Below, piece after piece: positions 17,015-27,437 of a DNA stretch of 64,000 nucleotides; the first letter of the stretch is position 1; the number at the start of each line of letters is the position of its first letter. The stretch spans positions 38,783 through 102,782 of the forward strand of contig NZ_BJVJ01000012.1 in NCBI RefSeq assembly GCF_007989085.1. Direction: 5' to 3'. The notes below the pieces were generated by a model. It saw only the letters and a program-made list of their open reading frames with translations, had not been told where the DNA came from and ran no database searches. Source of the DNA: Pseudonocardia sulfidoxydans NBRC 16205. Lineage in GTDB: Bacteria > Actinomycetota > Actinomycetes > Mycobacteriales > Pseudonocardiaceae. Both the position numbers and the translations under genes were made by a program.

Positions 17015-18379
17015 ATGAGCGATCGTGAACCCGGCGGTCCCGAGGAGGCCCCCCGCCGCGGCCGTCACCGCCGTCCCGACAGCGCACCCCCGAACGGCTT
17101 CCCCCTCGACGGGGTCCCCAACAACGGCGCACCCCGCAACGGCGTCCCGTTCGAGCCCGGTCCGCGCGCCCAGGATCCGCAGGGCCCGTCGCAGCCGCCC
17201 GACCAGGGCGGCCGGCGGCACTCCGCGGCCGACCGGCCGGTCAACGGCTCCCACCCCGACGGGTCGCACGGCAACGGCGGGTACAGCAACGGGCGGCACG
17301 TCAACGGCACCGGCGGCCCCGCGACGGGCCGGTCGCTGCCCCCCCGTGTCCCGCAGCCCGCCGTCACGCCGCCGGCAGGCGCCGAGGACGCGCCCGACCT
17401 GATGGCCGTGCAGTCCGACGACGCCCTCATCGACGCCCTGGCCCGCGGCTACGGCGGCGGCGGGGAGGACGGTGAGGACGACCGGATCGCCGCGATGCTC
17501 GCCGCCTGGAAGGCCGAGGTCGACGCCGACCCGATCCCCGAGCTCGTCGACACCGACACCGCGCTCGCGACGATCATGGCCGTCACCGGCGGCCCGGTCG
17601 ACGTCGACACCACGGTGTTCCCCGTCGTGCAGGCCGACGTCGAGGCCACCGGGCCCCAGGGCCCGGCCGGCGACCCCGCCGACGGTGCGACCGTCACGCC
17701 GATGCGCCGGAGCAGACGGCCCGGCAAGAAGGCCCGCCACCTCGTCCCGCTCGTGGGCGCGGCCGCACTGATCGTCGTCGCCGTCACCGGTGTGTCGATC
17801 GGGGCGCACGGCGCCCAGCCCGGCGACGCGCTGTTCGGCGTCACAGAGGTCCTCTACACCGAAACCGCGCAGTCGCGGCAGGCGGCGGTCGACGCGCAGG
17901 CCGGCATCGCCGCGGTCAAGGAGTCGCTCTCCTCCGGCGACACCAGCGGCGCGGCGCAGCAGCTCACCGCCGTCGAGCAGCTCATGGCCAAGGTGCACCC
18001 GGAGGACGGCGCGCCCGTCCTGCAGGCCAACCAGCGGTTCCTGACCATGAAGCTGCAGGAGACGCCGGCCGGGCAGAAGGCCGACCCGGAGGCGCCGCTG
18101 CGCGACGGCACGCCGCCGCCCGCGCCGCCGTCGATCCCCGGTACGCCGAGCACGCCCACCGCGCCGCCCACCCCCGGTGGCTCGGTGACGTCGACACCGT
18201 CGGCGCCGCCGACGACCTCGACGCAGCCGCCGTCGACCACGGCGGCGCCCACGACGACCCAGTCGCCGTCGGGCACGCCGAAGCCGACGTCGGAGGGCCG
18301 GCCCGACCCGTCGTCGACGACATCCGGGCTGGGCTCGACCAGCACGTCCGACCCCACCCCGGTGCCGCAGCCCAGCTGA
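17015..18379 (+). CDS. rsdA: Anti-sigma-D factor RsdA
   Basis: This 454-residue membrane protein sequesters SigD. A low-complexity Asn/Gly/Pro-rich N-terminus (about residues 1-125) precedes the conserved sigma-binding segment PDLMAVQSDDALIDALARG and DDRIAAMLAAWKAEVDADP (about 128-180). A single transmembrane helix lies near residues 242-262 (HLVPLVGAAALIVVAVTGVS). The outside portion has a helical region and a long Pro/Thr/Ser-rich tail. In mycobacteria RsdA is cut by membrane proteases and its cytoplasmic part degraded by ClpXP. It lies 3 bases after sigD, which supports stoichiometric co-expression. A perfect terminator follows. Confidence 0.92.
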   Translation: MSDREPGGPEEAPRRGRHRRPDSAPPNGFPLDGVPNNGAPRNGVPFEPGPRAQDPQGPSQPPDQGGRRHSAADRPVNGSHPDGSHGNGGYSNGRHVNGTGGPATGRSLPPRVPQPAVTPPAGAEDAPDLMAVQSDDALIDALARGYGGGGEDGEDDRIAAMLAAWKAEVDADPIPELVDTDTALATIMAVTGGPVDVDTTVFPVVQADVEATGPQGPAGDPADGATVTPMRRSRRPGKKARHLVPLVGAAALIVVAVTGVSIGAHGAQPGDALFGVTEVLYTETAQSRQAAVDAQAGIAAVKESLSSGDTSGAAQQLTAVEQLMAKVHPEDGAPVLQANQRFLTMKLQETPAGQKADPEAPLRDGTPPPAPPSIPGTPSTPTAPPTPGGSVTSTPSAPPTTSTQPPSTTAAPTTTQSPSGTPKPTSEGRPDPSSTTSGLGSTSTSDPTPVPQPS

Positions 18380-18386
18380 CCCAGCG

Positions 18387-18422
18387 ACGACGAAGGCCCC
18401 ACCGCGGTGGGGCCTTCGTCGT
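18387..18422. terminator. Bidirectional terminator between rsdA and the DUF5319 gene
   Basis: A 36-bp perfect palindrome: ACGACGAAGGCCCCACCG is followed directly by its reverse complement. It lies between convergent gene ends, 10 bases before the opposing stop codon. Confidence 0.88.
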
Positions 18423-18432
18423 GTCGGAGGTC

Positions 18433-18789
18433 TCAGCCGTCGCTGATCGTGGCGTCCGCGTAGCCGCGGCAGTACTCCCACGTCACGTAGTCGGCCGGGT
18501 CGGGATCGAACGCGGGCTCGTGCGGGCGCATCTGACCCTCGTCGAGCAGCTGCTGCAGACTGGCCCGCAGGAGGCGCCACTCGTGGAAGTGCTGCTCACC
18601 GCAGTCGCCGCAGTCGACGACGATGCCACGCACCCCGCGGCACTCCAGCAGCGCCTGGTAGACGGCGAGATCGGCGAGGTCGGCCACGACCTCCTCGCGC
18701 TCGGAGCTGCTCAGCTCGTCGAGGTGTGCGGCGTCGTCGAGGGACAGCGCGGGATCGTGGGGATCCCCCGCGAAGGGGTCCGGAGGCAT
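18433..18789 (-). CDS. DUF5319 conserved actinobacterial protein
   Basis: This 118-residue acidic protein has no known function. It contains VDCGDCGEQHFHEWRLLRASL, a CxxC-plus-histidine cluster that could bind a metal, and a conserved end, PADYVTWEYCRGYADA. The family is restricted to actinobacteria and usually lies between the sigD locus and guaB, as here. The ATG at 18789 gives the expected MPPDPFAGDP start; an in-frame GTG at 18804 is possible. It is divergent from guaB. Confidence 0.85.
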   Translation of the reverse strand: MPPDPFAGDPHDPALSLDDAAHLDELSSSEREEVVADLADLAVYQALLECRGVRGIVVDCGDCGEQHFHEWRLLRASLQQLLDEGQMRPHEPAFDPDPADYVTWEYCRGYADATISDG

Positions 18790-18923
18790 CGCGTCGGCCG
18801 ACACGCTCGACACCGTATCCCGCCGGCACCCGCCGCGTGTCCGGACGGAGCAATCCCCGCAGGTGCGCCCGGTGCCGGGTGTGCCGCACGACTCGTCGGT
18901 TCGGCCCCGCCCGGCGACCCGGA

Positions 18924-18929
18924 TACGAT
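18924..18929 (+). promoter_or_regulatory. Probable -10 element of guaB
   Basis: TACGAT lies about 65 bases before the guaB ATG. The leader between them holds GTGAGGGG. No purine riboswitch pattern was recognised. Confidence 0.45.
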
Positions 18930-18984
18930 GGGGTGAGGGCGGCGCCCGGGCCGTCCGCACACGTGCTGACCGGTGAGGGGCTGA

Positions 18985-20499
<1,515 letters not shown>

Positions 20500-20518
20500 C
20501 CATCTACGCTTGTCACCC

Positions 20519-21643
20519 GTGCGTGACCTCGTTGAGATCGGGATGGGCCGGACGGCCCGTCGCAGCTACGACCTGCAGCAGATCGAGATCGTTCCGTCGC
20601 GGCGGACACGGAGCTCGAAGGAGGTCACGCTCGGCTGGCAGCTCGACGCGTACCGCTTCGAGATCCCGCTGATGACCCATCCCACCGACGCCGTCGTCTC
20701 GCCCGCCAGCGCCGTGCGGATCGGACAGCTCGGCGGCCTGCCGGTACTCAACGCGGAAGGGCTGTGGGCCCGGCACGGCGACGCCGACGCCGCCCTCGAA
20801 CGCGTCCTCGACGCCGCCGACACCGGCGACGAGTCCGCCGCCATCCGGTTGCTGCAGGAGTTGCACGCCGCCCCGATCCAGCCCGACCTGCTCGCCGAGG
20901 CGCTCAAGACCGTCCGCGAGGCCGGCGTGACCGTCGCCGTCCGGGTCAGCCCCCAACGCGCCCGCGAGATCACCCCGACGCTGCTGGCCGCCGGTGTCGA
21001 GATCCTCGTCGTGCAGGGCACGATCATCTCCGCCGAGCACGTATCCCAGGGCGAGCCGCTCAACCTCGGCGAGTTCATCATGGGCCTCGACGTGCCCGTC
21101 GTCGCCGGTGGCGTCGGCGACTACCGCACCGCCATGCATCTCATGCGCACCGGCGCCGCGGGCGTCATCGTCGGCTACGGCGAATCCACCGGCACCACCA
21201 CCGACGCCGTCCTCGGCATCGGCGTGCCCATGGCCACCGCGATCGTCGACGCCGCCGCCGCCCGCCGCGACTACCTCGACGAGACCGGCGGCCGCTACGT
21301 CCACGTCATCGCCGACGGCGGCATGGCCGGCTCCGGCGACATGGCCAAGGCCATCGCCTGCGGTGCCGACGCCGTCATGCTCGGCGAGCAGCTCGCCGCG
21401 TCCTCGGAGTCGCCCGCCGGGGGCCTGTACTGGACCTCCTCGGCCGCCCACCCCGCCCTGCCGCGCTCGGAGATCACCGTGCAGGACACCGGCGACCGGA
21501 CGTTGGAGCAGGTCCTGTTCGGCCCGTCGGACAGCCCCTACGGCGACGTCGCGCTCTTCAGCGCGCTGCGCCGCGCCATGGCCAAGACCGGTTACTCCGA
21601 CCTCAAGGAGTTCCAGAAGGCCGGCCTGACCGTCCGCGGCTGA
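20519..21643 (+). CDS. guaB3: GuaB3 family IMP dehydrogenase-related protein
   Basis: This 374-residue (beta/alpha)8 protein is related to IMP dehydrogenase but lacks CBS domains. Homology begins VEIGMGRTARRSYDLQQIEI and continues with VPSRRTRSSKEV and the GGVGDYRTAMHLMRTGA and IADGGMAGSGDMAKAIACGADAVMLG segments. Many actinobacteria carry it directly after guaB; members from some bacteria act as GMP reductases while others lack IMPDH activity, so the reaction here is open. GTG at 20519 is chosen; a TTG at 20510 is an alternative. Spacing to guaB is 19 bases. Confidence 0.93.
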   Translation: MRDLVEIGMGRTARRSYDLQQIEIVPSRRTRSSKEVTLGWQLDAYRFEIPLMTHPTDAVVSPASAVRIGQLGGLPVLNAEGLWARHGDADAALERVLDAADTGDESAAIRLLQELHAAPIQPDLLAEALKTVREAGVTVAVRVSPQRAREITPTLLAAGVEILVVQGTIISAEHVSQGEPLNLGEFIMGLDVPVVAGGVGDYRTAMHLMRTGAAGVIVGYGESTGTTTDAVLGIGVPMATAIVDAAAARRDYLDETGGRYVHVIADGGMAGSGDMAKAIACGADAVMLGEQLAASSESPAGGLYWTSSAAHPALPRSEITVQDTGDRTLEQVLFGPSDSPYGDVALFSALRRAMAKTGYSDLKEFQKAGLTVRG

Positions 21644-21843
21644 GCGACGAAGTCGCACGTCACGGGAGTGCTGCGCCGGCGCCCTGGCCGCGGACGTCTC
21701 GGCAAGGGACGCGGGCAGGCAAACCTGATCCGGGGCGTGGAGCGACGGATACGTCGCCGTACGCACCGGATCGGCTCACTCGCGGTCGCGCCGTCGCGGT
21801 CACACCGTAGGTCTCCGCCGCCGGGGTGTCCGGGGGCACGAAC

Positions 21844-21856
21844 TATCCTCGGGGGG
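21844..21856 (+). promoter_or_regulatory. Probable leaderless -10 element for guaA
   Basis: TATCCT (21844-21849) lies 6 bases before the GTG start of guaA, at the end of a 212-bp gap after guaB3. This suggests guaA has its own leaderless promoter rather than depending on guaB. Confidence 0.6.
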
Positions 21857-23406
21857 TGCAGCAGCCGACCGTCCTCGTCGTCGACTACGGGGCCCAGTAC
21901 GCCCAGCTCATCGCCCGCCGGGTGCGTGAGGCGCAGGTGTACTCCGAGATCGTCCCGTCCGACACCCCGGTCGCCGAGATCGTCGCCCGCAAGCCCGTGG
22001 CGCTGATCCTGTCCGGTGGCCCGTCGAGCGTGTACGCCGAGGGCGCGCCGGAGATCGACCCGGCGCTGTTCACGTCGGGAATCCCGGTGCTCGGGCTCTG
22101 CTACGGCTTCCAGGCGATGGCGAAGGCGCTGGGCGGCGAGGTGGCGCCGGACGGCACCCGCGAGTACGGGCGCACCGAGCTGTGCCTGACGTCGACGGCC
22201 GGTTCCCTGCACGACGGGCTGCCCGCGAAGCACCCGGTGTGGATGAGCCACGGCGACTCGGTGGTGCGCGCGCCGGAGGGGTTCACGGTCACGGCGTCGT
22301 CGGACCGGGTCGCGGTCGCGGCGTTCGAGGACAGGGAGCGGCGCCTGGCCGGTGTGCAGTACCACCCCGAGGTGGGGCACAGCCCGCACGGCCAGGAGGT
22401 GCTGCGGCGGTTCCTGCACGAGGTCGCGGGGCTCGCGCCGAGCTGGACGACGTCGTCGATCATCGACGACTCGGTGGCCGCGATCCGCGCCCAGGTCGGC
22501 GACGGGCACGCGGTGTGCGGGCTCTCCGGCGGTGTCGACTCCGCGGTGGCCGCGGCGCTGGTGCAGCGTGCGATCGGCGACCGGCTGACGTGCGTGTTCG
22601 TCGACCACGGGCTGTTGCGCAGCGGCGAGCGTGAGCAGGTGGAGCGCGACTTCGTCGCGGCCACCGGCGCGAAGCTGCACACCGTCGACGCGGCCGACCG
22701 GTTCCTCGACGCGCTCGCCGGGGTCAGCGAGCCCGAGACGAAGCGCAAGATCATCGGCCGGGAGTTCATCCGGGTGTTCGAGGCGGCGACGTCGGAGGTC
22801 GCGGCCGCCGAGCACGTGGGGTTCCTGGTGCAGGGCACGCTCTACCCCGACGTCGTCGAGTCCGGTGGCGGCAAGGGCACGGCGACGATCAAGAGCCACC
22901 ACAACGTCGGCGGGCTTCCCGACGACATCGAGTTCGCGCTGGTCGAGCCGCTGCGCACACTGTTCAAGGACGAGGTTCGCAAGGTCGGCGCCGAGCTGGG
23001 CCTGCCGGAGACGATCGTCGGACGCCAGCCGTTCCCCGGGCCCGGGCTGGGCATCCGCATCATCGGCGAGGTCACGTTCGACCGGCTGGAGACGTTGCGG
23101 GCCGCCGACGCGATCGCCCGCGAGGAGCTCACCGCCGCGGGCCTGGACAAGGCGATCTGGCAGTGCCCGGTCGTGCTGCTGGCCGACGTGCGCAGTGTCG
23201 GCGTCCAGGGCGACGGCCGCACCTACGGGCATCCGGTCGTGCTGCGGCCGGTGTCGTCGGAGGACGCGATGACGGCCGACTGGACGCGCCTGCCCTACGA
23301 CGTCCTCGAACGCATCTCCACCCGCATCACCAACGAGGTGGCCGAGGTCAACCGCGTCGTCCTCGACGTGACGAGCAAGCCGCCGGGCACGATCGAGTGG
23401 GAGTAG
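21856..23406 (+). CDS. guaA: GMP synthase (glutamine-hydrolysing)
   Basis: This 516-residue enzyme aminates XMP to GMP. The class I glutaminase domain (about 1-195) has catalytic Cys82 in GLCYGFQ and the His in VQYHPEV. The ATP pyrophosphatase domain has the SGGVDS loop at 224-229. The C-terminal dimerisation domain ends KPPGTIEWE, the invariant family terminus. The GTG at 21856 is chosen because TATCCT lies 6 bases upstream and homology starts at [14 protein letters not shown]. The next gene starts 10 bases after the stop. Confidence 0.97.
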   Translation: MQQPTVLVVDYGAQYAQLIARRVREAQVYSEIVPSDTPVAEIVARKPVALILSGGPSSVYAEGAPEIDPALFTSGIPVLGLCYGFQAMAKALGGEVAPDGTREYGRTELCLTSTAGSLHDGLPAKHPVWMSHGDSVVRAPEGFTVTASSDRVAVAAFEDRERRLAGVQYHPEVGHSPHGQEVLRRFLHEVAGLAPSWTTSSIIDDSVAAIRAQVGDGHAVCGLSGGVDSAVAAALVQRAIGDRLTCVFVDHGLLRSGEREQVERDFVAATGAKLHTVDAADRFLDALAGVSEPETKRKIIGREFIRVFEAATSEVAAAEHVGFLVQGTLYPDVVESGGGKGTATIKSHHNVGGLPDDIEFALVEPLRTLFKDEVRKVGAELGLPETIVGRQPFPGPGLGIRIIGEVTFDRLETLRAADAIAREELTAAGLDKAIWQCPVVLLADVRSVGVQGDGRTYGHPVVLRPVSSEDAMTADWTRLPYDVLERISTRITNEVAEVNRVVLDVTSKPPGTIEWE

Positions 23407-23416
23407 GAACCGACCC

Positions 23417-24340
23417 GTGACCTCCCTTACGGCGCTGCCGCGCGAGCTCCCCGGCCGGCTCGCGGACGCGTTGCGAACCGGGCGGTTCGCCGTCACCGCC
23501 GAGATCGCGCCCCCGCGCGGGGCCGATCTCGCGCCCGTCCGCCGCGCGGCCGAGCACCTGCGCGGCTGGGTCGACGCCGTCAACGTCACCGACAACGCGG
23601 GCGCGAACGTCCGCATGTCGAGCCTCGCGGGCAGCCTCGCGCTGCTGGGCGAGGGCGTCGACCCCGTCATGCAGATGACGTGCCGCGACCGCAACCGGAT
23701 CGCGCTGCAGTCGGACCTGCTGTCGGCGTCGGCGCTCGGGGTGCCGAACCTGGTGCTGATGACGGGGGACCGGCCCGAGCAGGGGGATCATCCCGACGCG
23801 GCCGCGGTGTTCGACCTCGACTCCGCCGCGCTGATGTCGGCCGCGCGTACCCTGCGCGACGACGGGACGCTGCTGTCGGAGCGGACCGTCGACCCGGCGC
23901 CGCGCTACCTGCTGGGTGCCGTCGACAGTCCCGGGCCGTCGGCCGACCGGTTCGCGCAGAAGGTCGAGGGTGGCGCCCAGTTCGTGCAGACGCAGTTCGT
24001 GTTCGACATCGCGGCGTTCGGCGGTTGGCTGGGTCAGGTCCGCGACCTGGGCCTCGACACCCGCTGTGGTGTGCTCGCCGGGGTGGGCCCGATCCGGTCG
24101 CTGCGGGCGCTGGAGTTCCTGTCGTCCATCCCGGGGGTCGTGATCCCGGAGGCGCTGGAGCGGCGGTTGCGCGGTGTCCCGGCGGACAAGGTGGCGGCCG
24201 AGGGGGTCGCGGCGTGCGTCGAGACCTTGCGTGAGCTGCGCGAACTGCCCGGTGTGGCGGGCGTGCACGTGATGGTGGTGGGCGACGAGCGCGGCGTCCC
24301 GGAGATCCTCGAGGCCGCGGGACTACCCAGAACGTCGTGA
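23417..24340 (+). CDS. Methylenetetrahydrofolate reductase family protein
   Basis: This 307-residue FAD-dependent TIM-barrel protein is related to MetF, which reduces 5,10-methylene- to 5-methyl-tetrahydrofolate. The AVTAEIAPPRGADLAP start, the VNVTDNAGANVRMSS region, the NLVLMTGDRP strand and the FAQKVEGGAQFVQTQFVFD segment match the MTHFR fold. It is an actinobacterial variant rather than the best-studied MetF type, so the role in methionine supply is likely but not proven. It begins 10 bases after guaA. Its stop codon lies inside the left end of a 40-bp palindrome. Confidence 0.85.
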   Translation: MTSLTALPRELPGRLADALRTGRFAVTAEIAPPRGADLAPVRRAAEHLRGWVDAVNVTDNAGANVRMSSLAGSLALLGEGVDPVMQMTCRDRNRIALQSDLLSASALGVPNLVLMTGDRPEQGDHPDAAAVFDLDSAALMSAARTLRDDGTLLSERTVDPAPRYLLGAVDSPGPSADRFAQKVEGGAQFVQTQFVFDIAAFGGWLGQVRDLGLDTRCGVLAGVGPIRSLRALEFLSSIPGVVIPEALERRLRGVPADKVAAEGVAACVETLRELRELPGVAGVHVMVVGDERGVPEILEAAGLPRTS

Positions 24341-24376
24341 GTGGCGATAGTCGCCATAGCGACTATCGCCACTCAC
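24337..24376. repeat. 40-bp palindrome, copy 3, overlapping a stop codon
   Basis: The half-site GTGAGTGGCGATAGTCGCCA is followed by TAGCGACTATCGCCACTCAC, with one mismatched pair at the centre. Relative to copies 1 and 2 both arms carry paired changes (GTGGCGATA with TATCGCCAC). The TGA in its left arm is the stop of the upstream gene. AGGG follows. Confidence 0.9.
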
Positions 24377-24439
24377 AGGGCCGTCCGTCCCCCAACGGGC
24401 GGCCTTCGGCAGGCGGCGCCTCCCCCGCGCCGCCGCGGT

Positions 24440-24649
24440 CTACGAGCCGTTGCGGCGCAAGCTGCCGATCAGCATCAGCAGCCCGAACAGGACCGCCGCC
24501 CCCGCGAGCAGCCACCGCAGGTCGAACCCGGCCCGCAGCGGGTCGTGCCCGCTGAGGACCGCCCCCGCGACGCCGAGGCTGATCAGCCCGACGAGCAGGG
24601 CGAACAGGTCGGGGAACCGCCGGGTCGCCGGCGAGGTCTTGTCAGCCAC
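24440..24649 (-). CDS. Small membrane protein downstream of the PspC/LiaF-like gene
   Basis: This 69-residue protein has two predicted transmembrane helices, LFALLVGLISLGVAGAVL (about 13-30) and LRWLLAGAAVLFGLLMLIG (about 44-62), and a basic end, SLRRNGS. No family name was recognised. The GTG at 24649 has a perfect GGAGGTGCA Shine-Dalgarno region and overlaps the end of the upstream gene by 8 bases, so the two are translationally coupled. A role in the same envelope-stress module is inferred from position. Confidence 0.75.
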   Translation of the reverse strand: MADKTSPATRRFPDLFALLVGLISLGVAGAVLSGHDPLRAGFDLRWLLAGAAVLFGLLMLIGSLRRNGS

Positions 24650-25934
24650 GGTGCACCTCCACGTTGCCCAGGCCCGCGTGCAGGTGCAGGACGATCGGCG
24701 TGCCGGAGCGGATGCCGTCGGCACCCAGGTCGTCGACCACGTCGATCTTCGCGTCGCTGCCCTCGCTCACCCGGTCGCCGAACTGGACGTGGCCGAGCCC
24801 GGCCGAGCCGAACACGGTGACGTCGGCGTTCGGCGGGACCCACACCTCGAGGTTGCCCATGCCGACGTCGGCCGACGTCTCCAGCGGCACCAGCGCCGCC
24901 CCGTCGCCGCCCGCCGGGAGCGAGAGGTCGAGCTGCCGCAGGTCGATGCCGATGTTGCCGGCGGCCCGCTCGTAGGTCGGGGCGACCAGCCCGACCGACA
25001 CCGGCTGCACCTCGGTGTTCCCGACGCCGCCGCGCAGCGAGTCGGTCGGCACGTGCATCGCCCCCCACGTCAGCAGGCACATGATCAGCGCGAACGGGAT
25101 GATCCCGCGGCCGGCGCGCAGGAACGCACCCACCACCAGGCCCACGCCCAGGATGCCCAGCACGATCGCGAGGAGCGTCGGCAGCGGCATCAGCCCGACC
25201 CCGCCGAGCATCAGCGCCCCCAGCACCCCGCCGACGACGAGCGCGGTGGCCAGCGTGACCGCCGTGACCGGCGGACGGCGGCGCGGCGCAGGCGGCTCCG
25301 GCTCGGGCTGCGGCGACGGCTCGGGCAGGTCCCACGCGAACGGCGCGGCGCCCAGCGGGTCCCACGACGGCGGCGTCGGCTTCGGCTCACCCGTCACCGG
25401 GTCCAGCTCGGTCGTCTCGTGCTGCGTCGTGTCCCCGTCGACGTCCTTGCGCAGGTTCACCGTCGGCGCACCCGCCGGCGCGGCGACGCCCGCCTGCGGG
25501 GCACGACCCGGGCCGGGGACACCGCGGCTGCCGCGGGCCCGGTGCAGCAGGAACAGCAGGCCCAGCGCGATGATCGCCGGCCAGATGATCCCGCCGTCGT
25601 GACCGAAGATCGCGCCCGTGCCGACGACCGCCGCCACCACCAGCGCGATCAGCAGACCCGGATGCGGCCGCTTCCCCGGCTTCGCCGCCGACTCGGCGCC
25701 GTCGGTCGGGTCGTTCTCGTCGGCCTCCGGGAGCAGGACCCAGCCCGCGATGTACAGCGCGGCGCCGATCCCGTAGATCGCCGCCACCACGAAGCCCACC
25801 CGCACCAGCACCGGGTCGATGTCGTAACGACGGGCGATCGCCGCCGCCACCCCCGCGACCTTGCGGTCGTGGCGAGGCCGCGCGGGGCGCGTCTCCCACA
25901 TCTCCCGCAACGTCGACTGCACATCCGTGCTCAT
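24642..25934 (-). CDS. PspC-domain protein with LiaF-like C-terminal domain
   Basis: This 430-residue polytopic membrane protein begins with a PspC domain (residues about 20-65: RHDRKVAGVAAAIARRYDID, then LYIAGWVLLPE). Two more hydrophobic segments follow, then a Pro-rich linker and a four-helix region. The C-terminal beta-rich domain (NIGIDLRQLDLSLP, GMGNLEVWVPPNADVTV, AGLGHVQFGDR) resembles the LiaF/VraT toast-rack domain that senses envelope stress. The ATG at 25934 follows GGAGGGGG. It is divergent from a histidine kinase that carries its own PspC domain, so it is probably a regulator or target of that system. Confidence 0.88.
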   Translation of the reverse strand: MSTDVQSTLREMWETRPARPRHDRKVAGVAAAIARRYDIDPVLVRVGFVVAAIYGIGAALYIAGWVLLPEADENDPTDGAESAAKPGKRPHPGLLIALVVAAVVGTGAIFGHDGGIIWPAIIALGLLFLLHRARGSRGVPGPGRAPQAGVAAPAGAPTVNLRKDVDGDTTQHETTELDPVTGEPKPTPPSWDPLGAAPFAWDLPEPSPQPEPEPPAPRRRPPVTAVTLATALVVGGVLGALMLGGVGLMPLPTLLAIVLGILGVGLVVGAFLRAGRGIIPFALIMCLLTWGAMHVPTDSLRGGVGNTEVQPVSVGLVAPTYERAAGNIGIDLRQLDLSLPAGGDGAALVPLETSADVGMGNLEVWVPPNADVTVFGSAGLGHVQFGDRVSEGSDAKIDVVDDLGADGIRSGTPIVLHLHAGLGNVEVHRG

Positions 25935-26063
25935 CGCTGTTCCCCCTCCATCATGGGCACCAGCCTCCCGCGTGGCGGGCGCGCGCCCATCCGGGACGAC
26001 CCTGAGGTCACCCGGAGGTCGTCCCCGATGCCCCGGGGACGTCCTGCGTGTGACCATGGTGGC

Positions 26064-27437
26064 GTGAGTCAGCCGGCAGCAACCAGCGGAGCCCCGGGCG
26101 CGTCGCGTCCCGGGACGCCCACCGCGGTGGCCCCGGAGCCGCCCGTGCCCACGCGCGGCCCGCTCGAACGCCGCCGGTCCGGACGGCTCGTCGCCGGTGT
26201 CGCCGGCGGTGTGGCCGACCACCTCGGGATCGACGTCCTGTGGGTGCGCGCCGCGTTCGTCGTACTCGCCGCCATCAACGGCGCGGGCGTCGTCGGCTAT
26301 GCGCTGCTGTGGATGTTCGTGCGCCAGGAGAGCGCCGACACCGACCGCACGGTGCCGCGCCGCGAACGTCAGCAGGCCATCGGCCTCGTCGTGCTCGGTG
26401 CCGGCATCGGACTGGTCGCCGCGCTGCTGGGCAACTCCGTCATCGGCTGGATCGTCGGCCCGCTCGGCGTCGCCGCCCTCGGCGCGGCCGTCGTGTGGCG
26501 GGAGGCCGACGAGGCGCAGCGCCGCCGCTGGGCCGCCGGCGCCCGCTCGGGCGTCACCGGTGCGGCGGGAGGCGGGCGCACCGCGCTGATCCGCATCGTC
26601 GCCGGGGCACTGTTCGTGGCCCTGGGCATCGCGGTGTTCCTGATCGGGAACATCAACCTCGGGCAGGTGCAGTTCGGTCTGCTCGCCGTGATCGCGACGA
26701 TCGTCGGCGTCGGTGTGCTCACCGTCCCGTGGTGGCTGCGGCTGGCCCGCGACCTCGGCGAAGAGCGCCGCCAGCGCATCGTCGAGGCCGAGCGCGCCGA
26801 GATCGCCGCCCACCTGCACGACTCCGTGCTCCAGACCCTCGCACTGATCCAGCGCCAGTCCGACGACCCCCGCGAGGTCGCCCGGCTCGCCCGCGGCCAG
26901 GAACGCGAGCTGCGACACTGGCTCTACGGCCCGCAGGGCTACGGCCGGGGCAGCACCGGCGGCGGGGTCAAGGCCCCGGCGCTCGACGAGGGCCTCGCCG
27001 AGTCGCTGACCAAGGCTGCCGCCGAGGTCGAGGACACCTACGCGCTCACCGTCAGCCCCGTCCTCGTCGGTGCCGACCGGCCGCTCGACGCAGACCTGCG
27101 TGCCCTCGTCCTCGCCGCCCGCGAGGCGATGGTCAACGCGGCCAAGCACGCCGGGGTCGACGAGATCAGCGTCTACGTCGAGATCGAGCCCGACGAGGTC
27201 AACGTCTTCGTCCGCGACCGTGGCAAGGGATTCGTCCCCGACGACGTCCCCGACGACCGGCACGGCCTCGCCGACTCGATCAAGGCCCGCATGGCCCGCC
27301 ACGGCGGCCGCGTGCGGCTGCGCAGCACCCCCGGCGAGGGCACCGAGGTGCACCTGGCCATGACGATCAGCGACGCGGTGTCGCCCGACCGCGGCACCGA
27401 GCACGACACGGAAGACAAGCAGGAGGCCACGTCGTGA
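26064..27437 (+). CDS. PspC-fused sensor histidine kinase
   Basis: This 457-residue membrane kinase begins with a PspC domain (GRLVAGVAGGVADHLGIDVL then YALLWMFVRQE, about residues 38-90). Three or four further hydrophobic segments follow. The cytoplasmic HisKA_3 domain has the phosphoacceptor His252 in HLHDSVLQTLALIQ, and the HATPase domain has REAMVNAAKHAG and a DRGKGF box. The 4-base overlap (GTGA) with the next gene pairs it with a LuxR-type response regulator. The GTG at 26064 is the chosen start. It faces the divergent PspC/LiaF-like gene, forming a self-contained envelope-stress system. Confidence 0.93.
   Translation: MSQPAATSGAPGASRPGTPTAVAPEPPVPTRGPLERRRSGRLVAGVAGGVADHLGIDVLWVRAAFVVLAAINGAGVVGYALLWMFVRQESADTDRTVPRRERQQAIGLVVLGAGIGLVAALLGNSVIGWIVGPLGVAALGAAVVWREADEAQRRRWAAGARSGVTGAAGGGRTALIRIVAGALFVALGIAVFLIGNINLGQVQFGLLAVIATIVGVGVLTVPWWLRLARDLGEERRQRIVEAERAEIAAHLHDSVLQTLALIQRQSDDPREVARLARGQERELRHWLYGPQGYGRGSTGGGVKAPALDEGLAESLTKAAAEVEDTYALTVSPVLVGADRPLDADLRALVLAAREAMVNAAKHAGVDEISVYVEIEPDEVNVFVRDRGKGFVPDDVPDDRHGLADSIKARMARHGGRVRLRSTPGEGTEVHLAMTISDAVSPDRGTEHDTEDKQEATS

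Noticed and set aside
24642..27404. A 920-codon minus-strand frame spanning the kinase and PspC genes
   Set aside because: Only the part from 25934 down is the PspC gene with a Shine-Dalgarno; the rest is antisense to the histidine kinase.
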